From Thauera sp. (GTDB lineage: Bacteria > Pseudomonadota > Gammaproteobacteria > Burkholderiales > Rhodocyclaceae), in contig DMCZ01000240.1 in the NCBI GenBank assembly GCA_003446655.1, positions 1,008 to 8,296 of the forward strand: a DNA stretch of 7,289 bases, written 5' to 3'. Positions 1 to 5,163 of the stretch are shown piece after piece. The position numbers and the translations under genes are program-made. The notes under the pieces are model-generated. The model was given only the letters and a program-made list of their open reading frames with translations. It had not been told where the DNA came from and ran no database searches. Position 1 is the first letter of the stretch. Every line of letters begins with the position of its first letter.

Positions 1-207
1 TCGGCGCCGCAGCTGCAGCGCTTCCTCAAGGCGCTGGCCGAACGGCGTGCGGCGCTCGAGCAGCAGCGCCGCGACATCGCCGCCGTGCTCGAGGAGATCG
101 ACATGCTCGAATGCCAGTGCGAGGCCCTGCTTGGTGACAACGCCGAGGGCGCTGCCGCGGCACGCGCGGAGCTGGTGCGCCGCATCGACCGTGCCAGCGT
201 TGGCTGA
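1..207 (+). CDS. Probable MerR-family transcriptional regulator, C-terminal part (5' end outside window)
   Basis: Frame 1 is open from the window edge to a TGA at 205-207 and gives the last 68 residues of a protein. The first 45 are one long amphipathic helix with heptad-like Leu/Ile/Val spacing (QRFLKAL, AALEQQRRDI, AVLEEIDML). This resembles the dimerisation coiled coil at the C terminus of MerR-family regulators, especially those beside acyl-CoA degradation operons. A Cys-x-Cys pair sits at visible residues 38 and 40, and a short Ala-rich tail ends the protein. The DNA-binding winged helix would lie upstream and cannot be seen, so the family call rests on the helix style and on the palindromic site just downstream. 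MerR proteins bind as dimers and twist the promoter to activate it; this one would be expected to act at 242-259. Another regulator with a coiled-coil tail remains possible. Confidence 0.6.
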   Translation, partial: SAPQLQRFLKALAERRAALEQQRRDIAAVLEEIDMLECQCEALLGDNAEGAAAARAELVRRIDRASVG

Positions 208-232
208 AGCCGGTGCCAGGCTTGCGTTTTTT
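207..232 (+). terminator. Weak Rho-independent terminator after the regulator gene
   Basis: AAGCC (207-211) pairs with GGCTT (219-223) around a 7-nt loop, and a run of six T follows at 227-232. The stem is only 5 bp and three bases separate it from the T tract, so termination may be partial. It overlaps the last base of the regulator's stop codon. It would separate the regulator transcript from the operon starting at 299. Confidence 0.4.
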
Positions 233-241
233 CGGTGCTGA

Positions 242-259
242 GTTTACGTTGACGTAAAC
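242..259 (+). promoter_or_regulatory. Perfect 8-2-8 palindrome, probable MerR-type operator/promoter
   Basis: GTTTACGT (242-249) and ACGTAAAC (252-259) are exact inverted repeats around a TG spacer. They lie 40 bp upstream of the thioesterase start and directly after a probable MerR regulator gene. The AT-richness contrasts sharply with the surrounding GC-rich DNA. As I recall, TTTACGT/ACGTAAA-type sites have been described for LiuR-like MerR regulators of branched-chain amino acid and fatty acid degradation, which fits the genes downstream. TATAAC at 262-267 could be a -10 box, and TTGACG at 249-254 resembles a -35, but they are not correctly spaced for each other, so the exact promoter is unresolved. 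Confidence 0.6.
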
Positions 260-285
260 GTTATAACAAGCCGCACACAAACCGC

Positions 286-291
286 GAGGAG
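286..291 (+). promoter_or_regulatory. Ribosome binding site of the thioesterase gene
   Basis: GAGGAG lies 7 nt before the ATG at 299. It favours this start over the in-frame ATG at 311, which would be too far from it. Confidence 0.7.
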
Positions 292-298
292 ACCCCGC

Positions 299-766
299 AT
301 GCGACCCGAGATGCCGCAGTTCCAGCCGCGAGACCCCGACTATGCAGAGCGCGTGCGCGCGAGCTTCAGGCTCCAGCAGGCGATGAGCCTGATCGGTGCC
401 GAGATGGCGGTGGTCGAGCCGGGCTATGTCGAGATCCACCTGCCGCACAAGCCCGAGATCACCCAGCAGCACGGCTTCATCCATGGCGGGGTGGTGGGCA
501 TGATCGCCGACTCGGCGGCGGGCTACGCCGCCAACACGCTGACCCCGTCCGACGCCAGCGTGCTGACCGTGGAATACAAGATGAACCTCGTCGCCCCCGC
601 TGACGGCCAGCGCCTGGTGGCGCGCGGCGAGGTGGTGCGCCCGGGGCGCACGCTGATCGTCACCCGCGCCGACGTGTACGCGATCCGCGACGAGCAATGG
701 ACGCTGTGCGCGATCATGCAGCAGACCATCATGGCCATGCACGGCAAGAAGGAACGCGAGGGCTGA
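299..766 (+). CDS. PaaI-family hotdog-fold acyl-CoA thioesterase
   Basis: This 155-residue protein has the usual length of a single-domain hotdog thioesterase. Such enzymes hydrolyse acyl-CoA to the free acid and CoA in the cytoplasm, as homotetramers. The PaaI signature is clear: an H-G-F-I-H-G-G segment at residues 58-64, followed by an A-D-S-A-A-G-Y-A-A helix whose Asp71 matches the catalytic acid of the family. A beta-rich second half ends in an aromatic/Met-rich strand, then a charged Lys/Arg/Glu tail. The start is set by a GAGGAG site 7 nt upstream. It is the first gene after the palindromic operator and heads the group with the GNAT-carbonic anhydrase, thiolase and dehydrogenase genes. 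A likely role is releasing CoA from dead-end or surplus acyl-CoA esters during catabolism. The substrate (phenylacetyl-, branched-chain or medium-chain acyl-CoA) cannot be read from sequence. Confidence 0.88.
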   Translation: MRPEMPQFQPRDPDYAERVRASFRLQQAMSLIGAEMAVVEPGYVEIHLPHKPEITQQHGFIHGGVVGMIADSAAGYAANTLTPSDASVLTVEYKMNLVAPADGQRLVARGEVVRPGRTLIVTRADVYAIRDEQWTLCAIMQQTIMAMHGKKEREG

Positions 767-857
767 GCGCCGGCGGCCCGTCGCCAGACCCGCACCCTTT
801 CCCAGCCCCGGGGCCTGCCCCTGGACGTCCCGCCGACCACGCCTCGAGACCTTGCAG

Positions 858-2000
858 ATGAGCACCGAACTGCGCGCACTCACCGCCGCCGACACTGCCG
901 AACTGGAGCAGGTGCGCCAGTTCTTCCGCCACTACGCGGCCTGGCTCGGCGTGGACCTGAGCTACCAGGGCTTCGCCGACGAGGTCGCCAACCTGCCCGG
1001 CGCCTACGGCGAGGCCGATGGCCGCCTGTTCTACGCCACCGCAGACGGCCAGCCGGCGGGCTGCGTCGGCATCCGCCGCTTCTCCGAGGGCGTTTGCGAG
1101 ATGAAGCGGCTCTACGTCGATCCCGCCTGCCGCGGCCAGGGCGTGGGGCGCCGGCTCGCGCTCGCGGCGATCAAGGCCGCGGTCGAGCTCGGCTACCGCC
1201 GCATCCTGCTCGACACCCTGCCGGCGATGCGGATCGCGGTGAAGCTGTACCGCGAGCTCGGCTTCACCGAGGCCCCGGCCTATTACCCGACCCCGGTCGA
1301 GGGCACGATCTTCCTGACCCTGGACCTCGAGACCTGGTCCGAGGACGCGGTCAGCAACGAGAACCTCTTCCACCTCTTCGACTACAACCAGGCGTGGTCG
1401 CGGCAGATGCAGCAGATCGACCCCGGCTTCTTCGAGAAGCTGTCGCACCTGCAGAGCCCGGAATACCTGTGGATCGGCTGCTCTGATTCGCGCGTGCCGG
1501 CGAACCAGATCGTCGGCCTGCTGCCGGGCGAGGTCTTCGTGCATCGCAACGTGGCCAACGTCATCGTGCACACCGACCTCAACGCACTGGCGGTGATCCA
1601 GTACGCGGTCGATGTGCTCAAGGTCAAGCACATCATGGTGGTCGGCCACTATGGCTGTGGCGGCGTCAAGGCGGCGCTCGAGCGCGCGCGCGTCGGCCTG
1701 GTCGACCTGTGGCTGCGCCACGTGCAGGACGTGCATGTGCGCCACCTGCAGGCGGTCGACCGCCTGCCGCCCGAGCTGCGCCACGACCGCCTGTGCGAGC
1801 TCAACGTCATCGAGCAGGTGGCCAACGTGGCGCAGACCGTGGTCGTTCAGGACGCCTGGCGGCGCGGCCAGCCGCTCACCGTGCATGGCTGGATCTACGG
1901 CCTCAAGAACGGCCTGATCCGCGACCTCGGCATCAACGTCAGCCGCCCGGACGATCTCATGCCGCGCTACGCCGCGGCGCTCGAGGCGCTCGGAGACTGA
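858..2000 (+). CDS. Fusion protein: GNAT N-acetyltransferase domain + Can-type beta-carbonic anhydrase
   Basis: This is one uninterrupted frame of 380 residues with two complete domains. Residues 1-157 are a GNAT acetyltransferase. After a conserved strand (EMKRLYVDP), the acetyl-CoA pyrophosphate loop R-G-Q-G-V-G-R lies at 92-98, and the C-terminal Y-R-E-L-G-F element follows. From about residue 165 to the end it matches E. coli Can almost motif for motif: the D-P-G-F-F-E-K-L helix, the W-I-G-C-S-D-S-R-V-P-A loop (Cys208, catalytic Asp210-Arg212), the F-V-H-R-N-V-A-N segment, and G-H-Y-G-C-G-G (His264, Cys267). All zinc ligands are therefore present, and the enzyme should interconvert CO2 and bicarbonate. 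The linker (about 158-168, nt 1329-1361) contains no ATG or GTG codon in frame; the first internal ATG (1407) would cut the first conserved helix. I chose ATG 858 over an in-frame TTG at 852; no strong Shine-Dalgarno site is visible. The GNAT substrate is unknown. The gene sits 91 bp after the thioesterase and 48 bp before the thiolase. Confidence 0.9.
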   Translation: MSTELRALTAADTAELEQVRQFFRHYAAWLGVDLSYQGFADEVANLPGAYGEADGRLFYATADGQPAGCVGIRRFSEGVCEMKRLYVDPACRGQGVGRRLALAAIKAAVELGYRRILLDTLPAMRIAVKLYRELGFTEAPAYYPTPVEGTIFLTLDLETWSEDAVSNENLFHLFDYNQAWSRQMQQIDPGFFEKLSHLQSPEYLWIGCSDSRVPANQIVGLLPGEVFVHRNVANVIVHTDLNALAVIQYAVDVLKVKHIMVVGHYGCGGVKAALERARVGLVDLWLRHVQDVHVRHLQAVDRLPPELRHDRLCELNVIEQVANVAQTVVVQDAWRRGQPLTVHGWIYGLKNGLIRDLGINVSRPDDLMPRYAAALEALGD

Positions 2001-2037
2001 GCGCCGCCCCCGAACACGGAATCAACCCCCATTCATC

Positions 2038-2043
2038 AGGAGA
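2038..2043 (+). promoter_or_regulatory. Ribosome binding site of the thiolase gene
   Basis: AGGAGA lies 5 nt before the ATG at 2049. It is the cleanest Shine-Dalgarno site in the operon and fixes the thiolase start. Confidence 0.7.
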
Positions 2044-2048
2044 ACCCC

Positions 2049-3257
2049 ATGTCCGATCCCGTCGTCATCGTTTCCGTCGCCCGCACGCCGCTGGGCGGTT
2101 TCCAGGGCGATCTCGCCAGCCTGACCACGCCGCAGCTCGGCGCCATCGCCATCAGGTCGGCGGTGGAGCGCGCCCGCCTCAAGCCCGAGCAGGTCGAGGA
2201 AGTCATCATGGGCTGCGTGCTGCCCGCCGGCCTCGGCCAGGCGCCCGCCCGCCAGGCCGCGCTCGGCGCCGGCCTGCCGCTGTCGGCCGGCTGCACCACG
2301 ATCAACAAGGTGTGCGGCTCGGGCATGAAGGCCACCATGCTGGCCCACGACCTGCTGCTGGCCGGCACCAACGAGGTGATGGTCGCCGGCGGCATGGAGT
2401 CCATGTCCAACGCGCCCTACCTGCTGCCCAAGGCCCGCGCGGGCTACCGCCTCGGCCACGGCCAGATGTTCGACCACATGTTCCTCGACGGCCTGGAAGA
2501 CAGCTACTCGAAGGAAAACAAGGGCCGCCTGATGGGCACCTTCGCCGAGGACTGCGCCGGGCACTTCAACTTCAGCCGCAGCGCGCAGGACGAGTTCGCC
2601 ATCGCCTCGACCACCCGCGCGCAGGCCGCGATCAACAACGGCGACTTCACCTGGGAAGTGACCCCGGTCACCGTGTCGGGCCGCAAGGGCGATGTCGTCA
2701 TCGACAAGGACGAGCAGCCGCTGAAGGCGCAGATCGACAAGATCCCGGGCCTGAAGCCCGCGTTCAGGAAGGACGGCACCGTCACGCCGGCCAACTCGAG
2801 TTCGATCTCCGACGGCGCCGCGGCGCTGGTGCTGATGCGCAAGTCCACCGCCGACAAGCTCGGCCTCAAGCCGGTCGCCACCATCGTCGGCCACGCCACC
2901 CACGCCCAGGAGCCGCAGTGGTTCACCACCGCGCCGGTGGGGGCGATGCAGAAGGTGCTGGCCAAGGCCGGCTGGACCACCGACGACGTCGACCTGTGGG
3001 AGATCAACGAGGCCTTCGCGGTCGTCACCATGGCGGCGATGCACGAGATGAAGCTGCCGCACGACAAGGTCAACGTGAACGGCGGCGCCTGCGCGCTCGG
3101 CCACCCGATCGGCGCCTCGGGCGCGCGCATCCTGGTCACGCTGATCGGCGCGCTGCGCAAGCGCGGCCTCAAGCGCGGCGTCGCCAGCCTCTGCATCGGC
3201 GGCGGCGAGGCCACCGCGATGGCGATCGAGGTCGATTCCTCGGTGGCCTGCGGCTGA
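2049..3257 (+). CDS. Acetyl-CoA C-acyltransferase (thiolase)
   Basis: This 402-residue enzyme is full length for a thiolase, which cleaves 3-ketoacyl-CoA with CoA to acetyl-CoA and a shortened acyl-CoA, or runs in reverse to condense two acetyl-CoA. The classical landmarks are all present: the N-terminal V-A-R-T-P-x-G-G-F, the nucleophile Cys89 in N-K-V-C-G-S-G-M-K, A-G-G-M-E-S-M-S at 113-120, N-E-A-F-A at 320-324, His352 in G-G-A-C-A-L-G-H-P-I-G-A-S-G, and the acid/base Cys382 in C-I-G-G-G-E. The C terminus runs about ten residues past the usual M-A-I-E ending (D-S-S-V-A-C-G), a small oddity. The start is supported by AGGAGA at 2038-2043. It sits between the fusion gene and the acyl-CoA dehydrogenase, consistent with the last step of a beta-oxidation or branched-chain route. 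Biosynthetic acetoacetyl-CoA thiolase and broad 3-ketoacyl-CoA thiolase cannot be told apart from this sequence alone. Confidence 0.93.
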   Translation: MSDPVVIVSVARTPLGGFQGDLASLTTPQLGAIAIRSAVERARLKPEQVEEVIMGCVLPAGLGQAPARQAALGAGLPLSAGCTTINKVCGSGMKATMLAHDLLLAGTNEVMVAGGMESMSNAPYLLPKARAGYRLGHGQMFDHMFLDGLEDSYSKENKGRLMGTFAEDCAGHFNFSRSAQDEFAIASTTRAQAAINNGDFTWEVTPVTVSGRKGDVVIDKDEQPLKAQIDKIPGLKPAFRKDGTVTPANSSSISDGAAALVLMRKSTADKLGLKPVATIVGHATHAQEPQWFTTAPVGAMQKVLAKAGWTTDDVDLWEINEAFAVVTMAAMHEMKLPHDKVNVNGGACALGHPIGASGARILVTLIGALRKRGLKRGVASLCIGGGEATAMAIEVDSSVACG

Positions 3258-3273
3258 ATCTGACCGAAAGCGT

Positions 3274-3298
3274 CGGGGCCGCTCACGAGGCCGCCCCG
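3274..3298 (+). other. GC-rich hairpin between thiolase and dehydrogenase genes
   Basis: CGGGGC (3274-3279) pairs with GCCCCG (3293-3298) around a 13-nt loop. No T run follows, so it is not a normal intrinsic terminator. It might stabilise the upstream mRNA 3' end or moderate read-through into the dehydrogenase gene. In DNA this GC-rich, such a stem can also arise by chance. Confidence 0.3.
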
Positions 3299-3337
3299 CC
3301 ATGCCCCAGCAAGGACTTCTACAAGGACAGCAGTGCA

Positions 3338-4471
3338 ATGATTCTGACCCAGGAACAGGAGCTCATCCGCGACTCCATGCGCGCCTTCGCGCAGGAGCGC
3401 CTGGCCCCCTTCGCCGCCGAATGGGACCGCAACCACACCTTCCCGCGGGAAGCGCTGAACGAGCTCGCCGAGCTCGGCGCGCTCGGCATGGTGGTGCCCG
3501 AGGAGTGGGGCGGCGCCGGCATGGACTACATGAGCCTGGTGCTCACGCTGGAAGAGATCGCCGCCGGCGACGGCGCCACCTCGACCATCGTCAGCGTGCA
3601 GAACTCGCTGCCCTGCGGCATCCTCAACCGCTTCGGCAGCGACGCGCAGAAGGAAGCCTGGCTGAAGCCGCTCGCCCGCGGCGAGAAGCTCGGCTGCTTC
3701 TGCCTCACCGAGCCGCATGTCGGCTCGGACGCCGCCGCGATCCGCACCACCGCGGTCCGCGACGGCAATGAGTGGGTGTTGAATGGCGTCAAGCAGTTCA
3801 TCACCACCGGCAAGCACGCCGACGTCGCCATCGTGTTCGCGGTCACCGACAAGTCTGCCGGCAAGAAGGGCATCACCTGCTTCCTGGTGCCGGCGAACGC
3901 GCCCGGCTATCAGGTCGGCCGCATCGAGGAGAAGATGGGGCAGAAGGCCTCCGACACCACCCAGATCCTGTTCGAGGACTGCCGCATCCCGGCGGACTCG
4001 GTGATCGGCGCCGAAGGCGAGGGCTACAAGATCGCGCTGTCGAACCTTGAGGCGGGCCGCATCGGCATCGCCGCCCAGTGCCTGGGCATGGCGCGCGCCG
4101 CGCTGGAAGCCGCGGTCAAGTACGCGCAGGAGCGCGAGAGCTTCGGCAAGCCGATCTTCGAGCACCAGGCGGTGAACTTCCGCCTCGCCGACATGGCGAC
4201 CCAGCTCGAAGCCGCGCGCCAGCTCGTGTGGCACGCCGCCAGCCTCAAGGATGCCGGCCGGCCGTGCCTCAAGGAGGCGTCGATGGCCAAGCTGTTCGCC
4301 TCCGAGATGGCCGAGCGCGTGTGCTCGGACGCCATCCAGGTGCACGGCGGCTACGGCTACGTCACCGACTTCCCGGTCGAGCGCATCTATCGCGACGTGC
4401 GGGTGTGCCAGATCTACGAAGGCGCCAGCGACATCCAGAAGCTGGTGATCGGGCGCGCGCTGGCGGCTTGA
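3338..4471 (+). CDS. Acyl-CoA dehydrogenase, short/medium-chain type
   Basis: This 377-residue flavoenzyme has the usual length for a short-chain-type acyl-CoA dehydrogenase. It oxidises acyl-CoA to trans-2-enoyl-CoA and passes electrons to electron-transfer flavoprotein. The N-terminal helical domain covers about residues 1-115. The FAD/substrate strand signature C-L-T-E-P-H-V-G-S-D lies at 122-131, F-I-T-T-G at 154-158, and R-E-S-F-G-K-P at 266-272. H-G-G-Y-G-Y is at 336-341. The catalytic base Glu361 lies in I-Y-E-G-A-S-D-I-Q. Having the base there is typical of short/medium-chain and butyryl- or isobutyryl-type enzymes and argues against isovaleryl-CoA dehydrogenase, which carries it elsewhere. 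The frame is open far upstream through the thiolase gene, but the family's N terminus (LTQEQELIRDSMRAFA) begins right at ATG 3338. AAGGA at 3323-3327 lies 10 nt upstream. It is the last gene of the operon. Exact chain-length preference is not determined. Confidence 0.93.
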   Translation: MILTQEQELIRDSMRAFAQERLAPFAAEWDRNHTFPREALNELAELGALGMVVPEEWGGAGMDYMSLVLTLEEIAAGDGATSTIVSVQNSLPCGILNRFGSDAQKEAWLKPLARGEKLGCFCLTEPHVGSDAAAIRTTAVRDGNEWVLNGVKQFITTGKHADVAIVFAVTDKSAGKKGITCFLVPANAPGYQVGRIEEKMGQKASDTTQILFEDCRIPADSVIGAEGEGYKIALSNLEAGRIGIAAQCLGMARAALEAAVKYAQERESFGKPIFEHQAVNFRLADMATQLEAARQLVWHAASLKDAGRPCLKEASMAKLFASEMAERVCSDAIQVHGGYGYVTDFPVERIYRDVRVCQIYEGASDIQKLVIGRALAA

Positions 4472-4562
4472 TCGGCGCCACTTGCACGTGGCCGTGACGG
4501 GTTGCACATCGGCGCGCCCGCCGCTCTGCGAGCATGAGACCCAAACCGTTCGAGCCGACGCG

Positions 4563-4592
4563 CCTCGCGCTCCCTCCGCAGGGCGCGCGAGG
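4563..4592 (+). other. Strong GC hairpin in the gap after the dehydrogenase gene
   Basis: CCTCGCGC (4563-4570) pairs exactly with GCGCGAGG (4585-4592). Inside it CCCT (4572-4575) pairs with AGGG (4580-4583), leaving one T/C mismatch and a CCGC tetraloop, for 12 bp of stem in total. There is no T tract, so it is not a classical terminator. It could protect the operon's 3' end, act as a Rho-associated pause, or lie in the 5' leader of the small gene at 4640. The rest of the 168-bp gap 4472-4639 holds only a TTGCAC direct repeat (4482-4487 and 4502-4507), and I see no clear promoter. Confidence 0.4.
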
Positions 4593-4639
4593 GGCAGCGG
4601 CACGGACGAACTGCGAGCACTGACAGCGAGGCCAATGCC

Positions 4640-5074
4640 ATGGATGCGATCTCCGCCGGAATGAACCCGGTCCCCCGCGAACTGATGCGGCCGGCCGACG
4701 TGCGCCAGGCGCAGGCTGCGCAGCAGCAGGCGCAGGTGCAGCGCCCGGACCAGCGCCCCGGCGAGGCGGCGGGCGCAGAACAGGGCGCGTCCGCGCAGCC
4801 CAGCGCCGTCGTCACCCTGAGCACCGCGGCGCGCCGCGAGGCCGCCGCGCAGGCCGCACCCAGCCCCGACAATGGCACCGTGGAAGCACGCGCCGTCGAG
4901 CAGGCCCGCGCCGCGGCCGCCAACGGCGACGTGCGCAACAACTACTCGGCGCAGCGCGCGCTGGCGTCGTACGAGGCCATGTCGCAGGTCGGCGCCAATT
5001 CCGCCGCCCGCCCGAGCCCGCCCGAGCAGCCCACGGCACCGGGCCAGCGCGAGCCGGGCGTGCTGCGCACCTGA
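4640..5074 (+). CDS. Hypothetical Ala/Gln-rich, probably disordered small protein
   Basis: I do not recognise this 144-residue protein. Its composition is dominated by Ala, Gln, Arg and Pro, and residues 20-60 are low complexity with Q/A-rich stretches (QAAQQQAQVQ). There is no signal peptide or membrane segment. It contains V-V-T-L-S-T-A-A-R near residue 57, like the 'V-x-L-S-x-x-A' phrase seen in many uncharacterised proteobacterial proteins. A short potentially helical segment near the C terminus (N-N-Y-S-A-Q-R-A-L-A-S-Y-E-A-M-S) is the most structured part. GCGAGG at 4627-4632 is a ribosome site 7 nt before ATG 4640 and supports the start; an out-of-frame ATG at 4635 is ignored. Codon use matches the neighbours, and a terminator follows the stop directly, so it looks like a real independent gene. 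No function is assigned. Confidence 0.68.
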   Translation: MDAISAGMNPVPRELMRPADVRQAQAAQQQAQVQRPDQRPGEAAGAEQGASAQPSAVVTLSTAARREAAAQAAPSPDNGTVEARAVEQARAAAANGDVRNNYSAQRALASYEAMSQVGANSAARPSPPEQPTAPGQREPGVLRT

Positions 5075-5079
5075 CCGCC

Positions 5080-5102
5080 GCGGGGATGTCCCCGCCGCTT
5101 TT
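5080..5102 (+). terminator. Rho-independent terminator
   Basis: GCGGGG (5080-5085) pairs with CCCCGC (5090-5095) around an ATGT tetraloop, and TTTT follows at 5099-5102. It begins 6 nt after the stop of the small gene, so it should end that transcript and insulate hsdR from upstream transcription. Confidence 0.7.
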
Positions 5103-5121
5103 CGGTTACATTCGGGGCCAT

Positions 5122-5140
5122 GCTGCACGCAAGTGCATGC
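5122..5140 (+). other. Small GNRA-capped hairpin in the hsdR leader
   Basis: TGCAC (5124-5128) and GTGCA (5133-5137) pair around a GCAA loop, which belongs to the stable GNRA tetraloop class. GC at 5122-5123 can extend the stem with GC at 5139-5140 if T5138 is bulged. It sits 24 nt before the hsdR ATG, in a leader with no clear ribosome site. A regulatory role is speculation. Confidence 0.25.
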
Positions 5141-5163
5141 GGTGACGGTGTCATCCCCCGAGC

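Noticed and set aside
767..857. GC-rich gap before the fusion gene as a terminator or second promoter
   Set aside because: Only short G4/C4 pairings are present, with no T tract and no -35/-10 pair that I could defend.
1329..1410. Possible sequencing frameshift or a hidden separate start creating the GNAT-carbonic anhydrase fusion
   Set aside because: Both domains lie in one frame with continuous third-position G/C bias through the linker. No stop or start codon is found there, and ATG 1407 would delete a conserved helix.
729..1886. Minus-strand frame of 385 codons opposite the fusion gene
   Set aside because: It mirrors the codon bias of the GNAT-carbonic anhydrase gene, has an Asp/His/Val/Leu-rich composition, and shows no motif.
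1709..3337. Long open extension of the acyl-CoA dehydrogenase frame upstream through the thiolase and the end of the fusion gene
   Set aside because: The extension reads as Arg/Pro/Ala-rich nonsense out of frame with two clear enzymes, and the family's N terminus starts exactly at ATG 3338.
2504..5128. Very long open frame on the minus strand opposite the thiolase, dehydrogenase and small gene
   Set aside because: Long antisense frames are expected in DNA with this GC-rich codon use. The product is Arg/Ala/Gly/His-rich with no recognisable domain, and it crosses several real genes.
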